Shown here piece after piece: positions 12,402 through 25,379 of a DNA stretch of 64,000 nt. Each line of letters opens with the position of its first letter. The stretch's first letter is position 1. The translations under genes and the position numbers were made by a program. Under the pieces are notes generated by a model that saw only the letters and a list, made by a program, of their open reading frames with translations, was not told the origin of the DNA and did not search any database. Origin of the DNA: Osedax fenrisi (Eukaryota; Annelida; Polychaeta; Sabellida; Siboglinidae); contig OZ025244.1 in assembly GCA_964019155.1 (NCBI GenBank), positions 23,414,521 through 23,478,520 on the forward strand, given 5' to 3'.

Positions 12402-12978
12402 AATCCTACTATATAAAATCTAATATTAGATTGTACACTTTACTTGCAGGTATACCTGCAGGTATATACCATGGTATACCATAGTATACGTTTTACACAC
12501 CTCCATATCAGATACAATAAGGGCATATACGGATGTGAATATATGCTACCATTATTTATACACATGTTGAAATCCGTATATTTCTATAATATCGGTGTAA
12601 TATATTATATACACAGACTTCGAGGGGCCCCTCAACGTATGTGATTATATAACATATTATAAGTAGGTTGTATATTGTATAACTATTGAATAACTCTACG
12701 AATTCGATTTCGAGACAGAAATGCTGTCTCTGGTGCAAACAAATACTTATTAAAACTTATATTACATAATATGTGATATGTTTTATACGTAATATATATA
12801 TATATATATATTAAGTTTACGGGAAAAACGTAGGTTTATTTTCAATTTATAAAAATAAATAAAGTTGATTGGATACCTTTCAATACACTAATAATCGCAG
12901 ACTAATGTTTATTACATATATGTATTATAATACACGTATACGTAATACCAACTAAAGCATACTTATAGTACTCAATGA

Positions 12979-13025
<47 letters not shown>

Positions 13026-13089
13026 TTGTATAGAGACACAATAATAATCGCAAATTGATTACCTCAACTGTATACGATTATAATTAGTA
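12402..13089. other. A/T-rich intergenic DNA
   Basis: No gene seen. Small palindromes lie near 12447-12488 (GGTATACC, CCATGG). A TA microsatellite is at about 12985-13018, just before the base composition changes abruptly. Confidence 0.5.
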
Positions 13090-13227
13090 GAGCTCCGCGG
13101 AATGCCAGCTCGCATGCGTCCGTGCACGCCGAGCCTTATACGGTATGCACGGCCGCCCTGCCTCGCTAGACCGGATCGATTTCTAGCCGAAATAGATCGA
13201 TATCGAGCGGCCGGGTGGGCGAGCGAG

Positions 13228-13274
13228 TATCGATCACCGCCACCACTAGGGGGCGCGCACTATCGATCACGTGA
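13228..13274 (+). promoter_or_regulatory. CTCF-type motif and E-box between TATCGATCAC repeats
   Basis: CCACTAGGGGGCGC at 13243-13256 agrees with the canonical animal CTCF core. It is bracketed by two identical decamers TATCGATCAC at 13228-13237 and 13261-13270. The second runs into TCACGTGA (13267-13274), a perfect palindromic E-box of the USF/MITF type. The motifs are seen directly; occupancy is not known. Confidence 0.6.
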
Positions 13275-13420
13275 CCGACTAGCTAGTTCCGCGAATAGAT
13301 AGTGTCGGCGGGGGCGGCGAGCGCGCACACTCGGCGCACACTCGGCGCACACTGTCCGATATATCGGCGCGTGCTTAGTTACGACGTGGTTACGTGTGCG
13401 CGAAACGCACCACTACCGGC

Positions 13421-13712
13421 GTTACCGTGTAGTAAACAACCGACCACATTTCACGGTTGTCATTGGTTACCGAAGTAAACAACAAGTCGTCGTATGAATC
13501 AGGATACTTGAGGCTGGTAATTACAGGCGCGCACACATACCTTTACACGTACCTGCACGCGTACCTGTACACACACGTATACATAGATAATGGGCCCTTC
13601 TAACTATAGGACAGCCAGCTATGTGTACGGCGTCGCGTTCGTCGCTATTGCCCGTAAAGTAAACAACGCCTATAGTGGTTGAACCGGTACCCCCTGGTTA
13701 CCGACGTAAACA
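13421..13712 (+). promoter_or_regulatory. Three GTTACC/GTAAACA modules (RFX-half + forkhead-like)
   Basis: GTTACC is followed by GTAAACA with start-to-start spacing of 11, 9 and 9 bases, at 13421/13432, 13466/13475 and 13697/13706; a lone GTAAACA is at 13659. GTAAACA is the forkhead consensus and GTTRCC is the half-site of the RFX X-box. RFX and FOXJ1 co-regulate motile-cilia genes in animals, and the downstream tubulin has an axonemal-type tail, so a ciliary promoter or enhancer is a reasonable guess. This is not shown by the sequence alone. Confidence 0.5.
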
Positions 13713-13987
13713 TTGCGTATCGAACACGGTTACAGGACGGAATGTCGCATTATTTTACGACGAACTACTTTACGCCGAACTACTTCCGATAGATTAACGG
13801 TGTCGCGCAATCAATGGCCGCTAGTATAGGTCGGCACCATATTTGTATAACTTGAAAGGTATAAGGAACATGAATGATTTTTTTTTTGAGGGAGGGGTGA
13901 TATATTATTATATATCATATCATTTATACATACCTCATTGGCACCGTATTATACTCTATATATTATATATAACTAAGACCATTTGAA

Positions 13988-14006
13988 CTCTCCCTCTCTC
14001 TCACTC

Positions 14007-14100
<94 letters not shown>

Positions 14101-14222
14101 ACTCTACCTCTCTCTCTAATCCCTATATATCTCTCTCTATCTATCTATATATCTCTTTCTATCTCTACCTCTCTCTTTCTATGTATATCTCTCTATATAT
14201 CTCTCTCTATATCTTTCTTTCA
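13988..14222. repeat. CT/GA microsatellite
   Basis: About 235 bases of almost pure CT dinucleotide with CTAT and CTTT interruptions. The long Ser-Leu open frame across it is an artefact of the repeat. Confidence 0.95.
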
Positions 14223-15364
14223 TGAACGCAAAATTAGAAGAAAATAGTATTTATTCGAATAGTTAATTTTAAATAATCAAATCGATATATATATGTACTC
14301 TAAAAAATCGTCGTATGTTTGCTTATGCTTATATAATATATGACGTGCTACGATATCATGGGAGAACGTATACGTTAAAATGTGTGCGTCGGAAATTAAT
14401 ATTACATAAAAAAGGATTATTAATACGATACGGTAAATTATTCATACGGTGCAATGCGGTACACCTACACCGTGGGACTGATACTCAAACCAAAGGGTTT
14501 TGCTGATACTATACACGCGCAGTATTGATGTGCATATTAAATCAAGTGTAAAAAATAAATGCAGTATTTGTAAGGATGTATCGAATAATACATCTATTAT
14601 TAGAATGTTCGTAATGTACCACTATTTATTATGTATGTTGGTGTGTTTATGTGTGCGTTCTCGCGGCACGATGCGTGTGTATATAATATATATTAGTGAT
14701 GTAAATTATGCTCTTTTTGAAGCATCGACTCTTCCTCAGTCTCATTTTCAAAATAATCCACCCAGTTTTAGACTCATTTTCAAAAGCACCTGTCTTTTCA
14801 ATTTTAAAAGCATCGATTTATTCTCTTTATTAAGTTTCAAAGGCCACGATACATTCTCAATTTAAATAGCATAAATGTAATCTCGTATCTAAAATCAGCA
14901 ATTCAGTTAATCCAGAAAGGGTACTTTTTTCAGTTAAACTAGATTCAAAATATTCATGTAATCTCAGTAAAAATGTATCTAATTAGCCTTATAAGTTTTA
15001 TAAAATCAACATTATTTATCTATTATATTATTGTCATCATATTGTCATCAGTTATAAAATATATTTATTAAATAAATAAAATCATTTATATAAAGATTTA
15101 TATTAACTATAATTATATGATAATAAACGAGTTTAATATTGAATAAATACATTTGTTGATACAATATCATCCATTTATTTTGACTTATTTAGATTTGAGT
15201 AATTTAATTTATTTTAACGATTCTTTGTGCCAGGGTAATCAACTAACAAATGTAAAAAAAACATAAAAAAATATAATAAATAACTATAATAGGAATACAT
15301 AAAGTACTTAACATTAGTAGGTGATTATACATATTGATAACAATATATTGTTATTACTATAGTG
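14223..15364. other. Intergenic DNA, no gene recognised
   Basis: The part 14290-14680 is less A/T-rich and has two overlapping-frame open stretches of 63 and 121 codons (14315-14506, 14500-14865), but neither resembles a known protein and no splice-consistent extension was found. The rest is A/T-rich. Confidence 0.4.
14692..14890. mobile_element. Possible hAT-like MITE fragment
   Basis: TAGTGATGTAAATTATGC at about 14693 is close to the terminal sequence of the element at 30713-31580 (TAGTGATGTAAATGATGC), and the following bases also carry GAAGCATCGA-type motifs like the interior of that element. A degraded right end may lie near 14870-14885. Boundaries are uncertain. Confidence 0.4.
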
Positions 15365-15990
15365 ATCAGGGAAATGCAGTGGTAAATAGATATTTTTTAG
15401 AAGAGATTTTAATGAGTTGATTAAGTTGATAGTATTGAGTTTATAGGGTAGTTTATTCAATAGATAAGGGCCGATATATGCCATGCATGAATATTGGTGG
15501 AATGTAGATTAAATTTAAAGGGTATATGTAGTAAAACGGAGATAGTTATTATGAGAGGGAATAGAGATTAAGGAATATGTATATTCATGTCGGTTAAATA
15601 TTATCGGAATTTAATTAGTAGCCAATGAATTAACAAGTGTACGTGTAAACTCTTTAAAAATGGAGAAATATGTATTTAAGAGAAACAGTCAATTTTAAAA
15701 ATTGATTGTACTAACGAATTCTGTAAATTTGTAATTTTGTAATATGATATTCAGGTAAGGAGAAAATAAGAATATTACAGTAATCAAAAATTGGGAATAT
15801 AAAAGATGAGGCGAGAGTTATAAATACACTTAAAGAAATTTAGTTACGGATTAGACGGAAAGAGTTAGCTATGAAAGTTAATAGAGCGAAACATATTTGA
15901 GATGTGGCGATTAAAAGATAGATAACTATCGATAAAGTAAATATAGTAGGTATGAAAGAGTAATATGAGTAATATTACCTAAATGAGTAA
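15365..15990 (-). mobile_element. CR1/L2-like LINE, C-terminal RT relic
   Basis: On the minus strand, stop-riddled translation shows the ordered blocks of the C-terminal region of a CR1/L2-type reverse transcriptase: IDSYLSFNRHISN, then KITNLQ, SPFLKSLH and finally NYPINSI...LKSLLKNIYLP. In intact elements these correspond to the segment after the catalytic domain. It is a decayed copy with no usable frame. Confidence 0.6.
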
Positions 15991-16010
15991 ATATAATTAA
16001 AAAGATAATT

Positions 16011-16890
16011 GCCCCACTTTGAATTGATACACAATGATATATATTTAACATGTAGGTGTACAATGTACACTGCACACAGAGTTCTAATAATAGGTTTACT
16101 AATATAGTTTAATTTTAAAATATATATAAGATTCTTCCTATAATATAATAGAATTGATTGTGAAATTGGTAAAGAAAATATAGAAATAATCTTGAGTTTG
16201 TAGATATAATAGTCTTGACTATGATTGAAAATGGTAACAATAGTTTCAGCTCGGTTCGGGATTGTTTTTTAACAAAATATAACCTAGGTATATAATATTA
16301 AAAAAGTAATGCCCTTTTTAACTCATTTAATAATTTAAGGGATAATTTAAGGGTTACAATGACCAATATTTATCATATGAATATCCAAAACCTTCTATGA
16401 CCTCGAGGTTATATATAGGAGGTCTTGGAATATCCCTTTAATTTAATTTTATAATGTTAATGGATTAATTATAATTAATATATTAATATCATAGAGCTAG
16501 AGAGAAAGCTTTCTCTATAGCTCTATGATTAATATAGATTAATATTCTATTTTGCTCCTCATTATTATTAACTTTATTGATTATAAACCGTTATAATATG
16601 GTTTAAATAATAAAAAACTGTTATATTAAATTATATATTTGTAGTGAAATACAAAGTGACATTTTGTATTATTCTTAATTGATAATTATCCTATTAGGAT
16701 AATTATATTAAGGTTCTATTATCTTTCTTTTATCGGAATTATTTATTGTAATTTATATAATTTATTCTAGAGTTCAAATCGCGGATGAATATATATCAAT
16801 AAATAGTTCCCTATGGTCTTTGCAAAATAACATTTGTTTGAAAACTATTTCAAACTTTCATATTCCATTTAGCTTCCTAAGTATACTAAT
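16011..16890 (+). promoter_or_regulatory. Upstream region of beta-tubulin copy 2
   Basis: This carries the 5' flank or UTR of the second tubulin gene. A TATA-like TTTATATAAT lies near 16750-16760, and TCTAGAGTTCAAATCGCGG follows about 15-30 bases later. Just before the ATG, CCATTTAG could be either plain UTR or an acceptor of a UTR intron. Two hairpins lie here: 16377-16435 and the palindrome at 16488-16529. Confidence 0.4.
16488..16529. repeat. 18-bp-arm palindrome, also found at 42198-42234
   Basis: ATCATAGAGCTAGAGAGA is mirrored around AAGCTT with one mismatch. Nearly the same palindrome (ATAGAGCTAGAGAGAGCTTT...ACTCTAT) occurs at 42198-42234, so it is a dispersed structured repeat and not a chance hairpin. 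Confidence 0.75.
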
Positions 16891-17133
16891 ATGCGTGAAA
16901 TTGTACACCTCCAAACTGGCCAATGTGGAAATCAAATCGGAGCTAAGGTATATTATATTTATTAGTTAAAATAATATGCTTGCATCATTTATATTAAATA
17001 ATAAATAAAATTTAAACCGGTAGTGATATTCCAGGAAGTTATATTCATTATTTTAAATAGTTTATAAATATTGTTATAACGTTTATAATTATCTTATATC
17101 TTTAATACTTTATTTAATTAAATTTATTTAACC

Positions 17134-17174
<41 letters not shown>

Positions 17175-18773
17175 TATGTAACAAATTATATATTTTGTTA
17201 TATATAATATATATTTTACAATTTTTAAATCCTTTTAAACATTTTCCTTTTGTACATTAATATTAATAAAATAATGATTAAGTAATACATATTATTCTTT
17301 AAAAATACAAATAAATACGTGATGATTAAGTTGGAAGTAAATTCACAGAATGCCAGTATGAAAAAAGTGATTTTTCAATATATTATGTAACAGCAAACTA
17401 AAGGCAATATTTAATATCGTTCAACTATGAATGTCGCTATTCGATATCTCATTATTATAATATTCTATTACTAACATCCTATATTTACTTGATTATATTT
17501 AGTATATAATATAATTGGTAACCAGTGATCTCAGTGTTTTAATTAGGTTTGGTGATATCATGGGCAATTTAAATTCTTTTATTTATAAATAATTATTTGA
17601 ATTAACATTGTCCAAGAGATCACTGGTATCCATCAAATTCATCATTATACTAATTATGCAATACAAATACGTATTTTTTGTTACATGATTATCACAATGA
17701 TATAAATGTAGTTATTCGTATTCTATATTAAGCTATAGTAAGTTACTCGGAATAAGTGCGGAAAAATTCGACTGACATTGATTTCACTCCCCGACCATAA
17801 AGATAATTGTATATGCTATACTATGTAAATCGATATCCGTCGATCATTCACTTGATTGTATTGTATTATATGTATAGATGTCCGCCTTTCGTAAAGTTAA
17901 TCTGATGCTAAACTACAATACAATAAAATTAACTTTATTATCTACGGACATCAATATAGAATTTGTCTGTTGATAGTAAAGTTCATTTGATCCTGTTACT
18001 CTATATTTCACTATTATTGACATATATTTAGTGGTTCTAATGATTAGAGTCTCCATAAGTCTGAAAATCTAGTGTATATAAATATATAGATTTAATGTAG
18101 TGTTTTTATGAATGCATGATCATGCATTACCCATATCCAGTTAATTTGCTAGTAATTTATTACTAGATAAATTTAATTTAATTGCATTTACCTGGAATAC
18201 AACTAATACAAATATTAATGTATTTAACAAATATAATTTATGATACATATATATATATATAATGGTCATATAAATGTATATTATTATTTAATAGTAATAA
18301 AACCAGTTATAGAATAATTATTAGTAATGCTAAAAATGTATAAATAAAATAAATATAACATTGCATTGATTTGTACATATTATAATATATAAATATATTC
18401 AATTGTACATATTAATAAACACCATACATATATTTTTTTAAATATGCATGTTTTCCTTGCTAATCTCTCCTCTATAGTTGAAATGTGCCATAATATTATT
18501 TACAAATGTTTCCTTTATCTGAGAATCTCAAATTGAGATACAGTATTTATTATATTGTATGTACATAAATAAATAAAATTAACATGGACAAAATCTTTAG
18601 ATTATAATAAACTCAGTTAACGGGATCTTTACTAAATCTGCCATTGCGAACGCTTACATATAAATAGATAAGCGAAGGTTTAAACATCGAAAACATCTGG
18701 CAATTGTATAATTGTATATATTTATATGTATTTAACTGATATCTATGATAATTAACAATATGTATTTTAATTA

Positions 18774-18819
<46 letters not shown>

Positions 18820-21800
18820 AGTTGGATTCATTAGTGTGAACAATTATATAAATACATTTATGTATACTCTGATTATAATTTATAGTCAATTATCATTTAT
18901 AACAGACTGTTATTATACACACAAATATTTTCGATGTTTTTTGGTGAAGATACTTCACTAGAAAAATATTTATGAAAACTACTAGTTGTTTGATTACCAA
19001 CATGTCCTTAGTTTATGTTTATATTATATATATCTACATATCCTTAATAAATATAATATATATCCGTAATAGTTTGTTTATAAAAGGTAATCAATTATAG
19101 TTTTAATTATTATCAATTATAGTTTCATTAATATAATCATTAAAAAAAACCACATCAGAATATTCCTATTCGGTTAAAACTATTTCTTTATATATATATA
19201 TTGTTGTCTCATTTTCTAAAAAAAGTATCAATATCGTTTGACAGCTGTCCCAGTTTCGTACCAGTATCATTTTATAGCGTCATATTATGTTGTAGAAGAA
19301 GATAAAACATGTGAATGGGTAATACCGAAGTTCCTCCACATCATGGATATTCTTATTTCACACTTGTTCGATGAGATGATCTAATCTAAAAAAAATTAAA
19401 AAGCATAAATACCTCAAATATTTTCTGACTTACTTATTTGTCTATTTATTGTTTTTTTTATTACAATTACATTAAGTATCATATTATTTTAAAATAGAGG
19501 TATCTCGATAGATGTATTTAAATTTTAACTAAATCTATCCAATATAATTAATATCAGTATTGTATCATTATAATATAAATTATTCTGCGTTCATTGATAG
19601 CTGTTAAACTAATAATAAACCTAAAGATCAACATTAATAAAATACATTTTCCTAGGATATTGTAAACCACTGTAAAATATCCAATAACAAATCCAAAATA
19701 ACCCGATACTAATATTTATAGCCCGAAATAGTCTTAGAGATTAATATTTAAAGTCCGATCCGATTCCGTATCATAAGTGATACTGTATCAGTCCTGTATA
19801 GATGACCTAAAGTCCTATTGACAATTCTAATATATATATATATATATATATTATAGACACTAGAAAAATTTAAATAACATTAAGCTAAATATTTTTTTTA
19901 ATACATAAGGTTTACATCATTAATTTTTCTAAGTAAAATTTCTATGATTTATACAATTTATATATTATACATGTGTATACTAAATATAAGATATATTATA
20001 TATAGATATGAATACTCGCAATGTATTTCATTATGAATCTTAATATTTAGATTAATATATGATGTATAAATAAATGATTGGCTCTCGTTAAAACCATGGA
20101 TGTCTTAACACGAGAGCGGCTTCGAAGGGAAATTAGAGCCATATATGGTTATAAGTGAAAACTTCATCTAAGTTCCTGGATGGGATGAAAGAACTCCACC
20201 AAATAACAATAACAATATATATATATAGATGTAACTTATGATTTATAAATAATAGTAGTAATATTAATATAATATATTTCATAATTATTAATAAATTTTA
20301 GTTTTATATATAATAAATAATTTTTAAATGATAATGGTATTATTTAATAATAAATAAATATATGACCTATATTTTTTATTAGATATCAGTAGGATATGAC
20401 TGTCTAAATAATATTTCATATTACATTTTACATATATAAATATCTAATTTTAATTATTGAAATTTAACTCAGTAAATAGCTAATCTAATATATGTCTAAA
20501 TTTGTCCTTTAAAATAAATATTTAATAAAATATTGTATTATTATAAATTGTGTATGCTGTATTATGTCATAATTTATATGTGCAATTTTTGAAGTGCGTT
20601 ATACAAATAAATATTTTATAATTATAATTTGATAAATAAATATATGAATAATCATGTTTATATATATAACATAGTTTATAATTGCGAAATTAATTTTAAT
20701 ATTAATTATTTTTTATTTTAAAAAATATTCACAAATATTTTATTAGTAATTTAAAAAATAAACTAAATTAGATAATATTATATATAATGATACTTTTATA
20801 ATAAAATAAGTATCATGTATCCATTAACATTGAACTCCAGTATTATTAAAAACATATCCATTTAAAATTCTTATCAATTACAATTATATTATTAAACTTA
20901 CATATATAAATAATCTATTCATATGTATACATTATTATACATTATTATTTGTAAAGTAAATGTTATTGAGAATATCTAATATAGTCGCTCGTTTGTTTCA
21001 ATTACAATTGTCGAGGTCACCTTTAAAATATTTTATATGTATCGTATAATTTAAAATTATTATAACAAATAATTTATATATATCTTACAATATATGCTAC
21101 ATGTCCAATTTCCATATAAGTTTATCGGGTACACTAATTTGTCAAATATCAAAGTGAGTATTTTTATTTTGATATATATTTCCTATATGTTGTAATCAAA
21201 ACAAACAGGTTTCATATTCTATACAGATCAATGTTATACTAGTATAATAATAGTAATACATAATAATCATTAAGGGGATCCTACATTTAAAGTGATGATA
21301 ATTTATTTATTTTCATATTTTTTTATTCCATAATAATACTTATTGTAGTATTTTTATATAATATAATAAATAATAGTATTACAAATAAATTTGTATTTTC
21401 CTATGCATGTATGTTATAAATACAATACAAAAAATAAGGTCAATTGAATGAATAGAATATCAGTTCTATTACAATTATATGAACTTATTAATTTTATATA
21501 TTTTCTGATTATATATATTTAGTTTATTTATAATATTATTTTTATTAGATAAAATATTGAAATATTAAAGGTTCATAAAATTATAATATAAATATTTATT
21601 CTTAATATTAGTATTTAGTTTGAATTTAAATGAAAAAATTGTAATACATTGTAACTATCATATATTATTAAATGATTTTATATTATAAGTCATATTATAT
21701 TTTAAGTAAATTATATTATCTATATTAGTAACTTAGTAAATTTATATATTTGTTCGTCTTTATCATTTTAATAAATTAATTTATTTACCACACATTTTTG

Positions 21801-22881
21801 TTATGCTATACTTATATTTATTTAAAATGAAAAAAAATTATATAAAATATTCAAAAATATAGTTGATTAGTGAGAAAAATACATATGAAGTATAGAAATA
21901 TTCAATTAGTTGAAAAAATTGATTAAATCTTGTAGTTATCTCGATATTCTTATTAAACAAATATTGATAATTATTGATATTAGGCAATTATCCTCATACA
22001 TTTTATCTCTTTTTTAAATATCATTTAAAATTACATGATAATTAATTTACATTTATTAAAAATAATGCTAAATTTTATATACCATTTTCACTATATTTTA
22101 CACGTAAAATTGTAGGTTTTAATTCTATAAATTTGTTAGTTTTATTATACATATGAAATATGATATTTTAATATTTTTTTTTCTATGTGAAATTATAAAA
22201 TATATACATAACTTACAATTCAATTACAATTCCTAATGTTTATTTTCATAATTTATATATATTTTTTTTGATTTAATATATAGTTGGAATTTTTTCCTTT
22301 ATATCCTTTATCCATAGGTATTAATTGCATCTCGCAATATATAAATAATAATATATATAATATTAACTAACTAACTATTTGTCGGGACCTGATTTGAATA
22401 TATGCTGAAGAATTATTCATATTCAGTGAATTTATAATTGATATTTCCATTATATATTGCAGTATATATATATATATCATTAAAATAAAGTGAAATAAAT
22501 TTATATATTAAGTGCTCAAATATATATTATTATAAAAGAAATTTGAAAGTTAATACAGTTTTTTTATATAATATTAAATATAATATATATTCTACAATTT
22601 ATCATAAAATAAATATGAAAGTTCATATAGTTTTATAATATTAATTATATAAAAATACAATGTATATTATATATAGATTGTGATACAATCTCCATGTCTA
22701 TAACAGTAAATAATACAGTGTTATATTTTAACAAAATAAATATTATAATAATTATATATGACTTAATATAATTTAATGATGCTAAAAAACAGGTAATATT
22801 TTATTCAAATTAATGATTATTCATATATGAACTTACTTTATTATTATTTAACAACATATCTACTTTATTTATAATATTACA

Positions 22882-22918
<37 letters not shown>

Positions 22919-25125
22919 AGTAAAACGATGTATGGATAATTTAATTTTAATTAGTCTTGATATATATACTATACACATTAAAGGAAAAAATTATACTTAT
23001 AATATGATGAGCTTTTAAAAAAAGCCTTTTTCATATATTTTAAATGTAAGTGACTTGAATACTCCCCTTAATAATAAATTAAATATATTTATTTTATTAT
23101 ATTTTTGCCTACCATACGAGAGGTGGACACTGATAAATGGCAATAAACTAAATTGTAGTCATAACATTAATATAATTATTATTTTAAATTTTGTACCAAT
23201 TTAATATAAATATTTATATTATAGTTTTGGGAAGTGATATGCGATGAACATGGAGTGGATCCTACAGGTGCATACCATGGTGATTCGGATCTACAATTAG
23301 AACGCATTAATGTATACTTCAATGAAGCGACAGGTAAAATTTGACTTACATTATTATTTTAAACTGCTATAAATTAAAATTTGACTTACATTATTATTTT
23401 AAACTATGCTATAAATTAAAATTTGACTAACATTATTATAATTAGTTAACATATTATAATCTAATATTATTATATTTTATTTTTTATAGGTGGTAAATAT
23501 GTCCCACGTGCAGTTTTGATTGATCTGGAACCAGGTACTATGGATTCAGTTAGATCTGGACCTTTCGGACAAATCTTCAGACCAGATAACTTCATATTCG
23601 GTCAATCCGGAGCTGGTAATAATTGGGCTAAGGGTCATTACACCGAAGGTGCTGAACTCGTAGATTCGGTATTAGATGTTGTGAGAAAGGAAGCTGAGGG
23701 TTGTGATTGTCTACAAGGTTTCCAAATGACACATTCTCTCGGTGGTGGTACTGGATCTGGCATGGGAACACTTCTGATATCTAAGATTCGTGAAGAATAT
23801 CCCGACAGAATTATGAATACATTCTCAGTTGTCCCATCTCCAAAAGTTATGATCAGTTATTCATGTATAAATAATTATCGTAATGTCCTACAATATTAAT
23901 AACAATTCATAAATTTAATATTATTTATTTAAAATCAATTCATACTATATGTTATTTAGTTTATACAGAGGTGTCAAGCTTATATATGATACATTTTGAT
24001 TGCTAAATCAATTATTTTTGTTGTGATATCTCTTGAGTTGTAACCATTTATTTTTAAACTATATATATTTATTTTAATTTAAATTATTTATTATCATTAT
24101 TATTCTGTATTTAATTTCACTTTAAAACCTAATCATTTGTCTAAATAATTGTAGGTATCCGATACAGTAGTTGAACCTTACAATGCTACACTCTCCGTCC
24201 ATCAACTCGTAGAAAACACAGACGAAACTTTCTGTATTGACAACGAAGCTTTATACGATATTTGCTTCCGTACATTAAAACTGACAACTCCCACTTATGG
24301 TGATTTGAACCATTTGGTATCCGCAACGATGTCTGGTGTAACTTGTTGCCTTCGATTCCCCGGTCAATTGAATGCCGATCTCCGTAAGTTAGCCGTGAAC
24401 ATGGTTCCATTCCCCCGTCTTCATTTCTTCATGCCTGGTTTCGCACCATTAACATCCAGAGGTAGTCAACAATACCGAGCCCTCACAGTTCCAGAACTTA
24501 CACAACAGATGTTCGATGCTAAGAACATGATGGCTGCTTGCGATCCCAGACATGGACGTTATCTTACTGTAGCTTGTCTATTCAGAGGACGTATGTCCAT
24601 GAAAGAAGTTGATGAACAAATGTTAAATGTACAAAACAAGAACAGTTCATACTTCGTCGAATGGATTCCTAATAATGTCAAGACCGCCGTTTGTGATATT
24701 CCACCAAGAGGATTAAAGATGTCCGGAACATTTATCGGAAATAGTACTGCTATCCAAGAATTATTCAAACGTATTTCTGAACAATTCACAGCTATGTTCA
24801 GGCGTAAAGCTTTCTTGCATTGGTACACTGGAGAAGGTTAGATTATAATATTTTTTTAATTAAATAAATATTTTAAAAATACAAAAATTATTTTAAGTAA
24901 ATAAATTTATTAAACTATGTAACTATGTTTAATATTATATATTAATTAGTATTTAATACTATATACAATTCTATTACAATCACAGGTATGGATGAGATGG
25001 AATTCACTGAAGCTGAGAGTAACATGAATGATTTAGTGTCGGAATATCAACAATACCAAGATGCAACTGCAGAAGACGAGGGTGAATTCGACGAGGAAGA
25101 AGAGGATGAAGGCGAACTAGCTTAG
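16891..25125 (+). CDS. TUBB: Beta-tubulin copy 2 (complete, 5 exons, 447 aa)
   Basis: Complete beta-tubulin. Exons: 16891-16947, 23225-23333, 23490-23845, 24155-24836, 24986-25125; together 448 codons including the TAG stop, the exact family length. The start is fixed by [19 protein letters not shown], whose MREI is the N-terminal signal read during translation-coupled autoregulation of tubulin mRNA. The GTP loop [10 protein letters not shown]167/E198/F200 and the acidic EGEF-type tail match copy 1. Introns lie after codon 19 (phase 0), in codon 56 (phase 1), before codon 175 (phase 0) and in the codon of the Gly after TGE (phase 1); the first two positions are those of vertebrate beta-tubulins. 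Intron 1 is 6.3 kb, the rest 149-309 bases. Exons 3-5 are close to identical at DNA level to copy 1 while introns are not alignable, which suggests exon-limited gene conversion or strong selection. Donors are GTATAT, GTAAAA, GTTATG and GTTAGA. Confidence 0.98.
17517..17630. mobile_element. Small inverted-repeat element in tubulin intron 1
   Basis: GGTAACCAGTGATCTC at the left is mirrored by GAGATCACTGGTATCC at the right over 114 bases. MITE-like, no coding content. Confidence 0.55.
17877..17952. repeat. Short inverted repeat in tubulin intron 1
   Basis: GATGTCCG...TAAAGTTAA at the left mirrors TTAACTTTA...CGGACATC at the right, total 76 bases. It could be a solo MITE or a hairpin. Confidence 0.55.
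18778..18817. repeat. TA microsatellite in tubulin intron 1
   Basis: Pure TA run of about 40 bases; one of many similar tracts in this intron (also 17143-17170 and 22887-22916). Confidence 0.9.
20074..20216 (+). mobile_element. SINE body copy (3' part)
   Basis: Shares the segments CTCGTTAAAAC, GAGAGCGGCTTCGAAGGG and TTCCTGGATGGGATGAAA in order with the SINE at 11910-12066 and ends in the same AATAAC-type tail. The tRNA-like head is missing, consistent with 5' truncation. Confidence 0.75.
23334..23440. repeat. Tandem repeat in tubulin intron 2, unit about 46-49 bp
   Basis: AAAATTTGACTTACATTATTATTTTAAACT...GCTATAAATT appears twice in full and a third time in part (AAAATTTGACTAACATTATTAT). It begins right behind the donor of exon 2 (23333), so the array starts at the splice junction. 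Confidence 0.85.
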
Positions 25126-25348
25126 ATTATCTATTTATTAATTGTTATTGCATGATATCTTCAGTGATATTGTTTGTAAATTATGTCATAGTTGCCTACA
25201 TTACTGAATATAGCTTGCATATTTTTTTATATACATAGCTCTTTTATTTATACCTTCCCGTTACATATATAAATATGTGTTCTCTTTTTAATATTAATTT
25301 ACGTTTTATGCGATAATATATTGCCAAATAACATTTTATATGTTTTTT

Positions 25349-25361
25349 AATAAATAATAAA
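25349..25361 (+). terminator. Poly(A) signals of beta-tubulin copy 2
   Basis: AATAAA occurs at 25349 and 25356, about 225 bases after the TAG stop, at the end of a 3' UTR that is a little less A/T-rich than what follows. Confidence 0.5.
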
Positions 25362-25379
25362 AAAAGTATTTAATAAATA

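Larger units (their letters stand above)
13090..13830. promoter_or_regulatory. CpG-rich island with clustered binding-site motifs
   Basis: About 740 bases are strongly enriched in G, C and CpG compared with the A/T-rich DNA on both sides. The island holds a CTCF-type motif, an E-box between TATCGATCAC repeats, three GTTACC + GTAAACA modules and a fourth GTAAACA, plus a GGCGCACACTC direct repeat near 13330-13350. No open frame looks like a real protein. It lies about 3 kb upstream of the start codon of beta-tubulin copy 2. It could be that gene's promoter with a 5' UTR intron (a possible acceptor CCATTTAG lies just before the ATG at 16891), an enhancer, or an insulator between the tubulin copies. 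Function is inference. Confidence 0.65.
16948..23224 (+). other. Intron 1 of beta-tubulin copy 2: mostly featureless
   Basis: Apart from the elements listed separately, this 6.3 kb intron is A/T-rich with TA tracts and no exon-like islands. The segment 20220-23220 in particular shows nothing that I can name. Confidence 0.7.

Noticed and set aside
13102..13302. 66-codon open frame in the CpG island
   Set aside because: Stops are rare in G/C-rich DNA; composition and motif density look regulatory and no protein similarity is recognised.
13983..14225. Ser-Leu repeat open frame
   Set aside because: Translation of a CT microsatellite.
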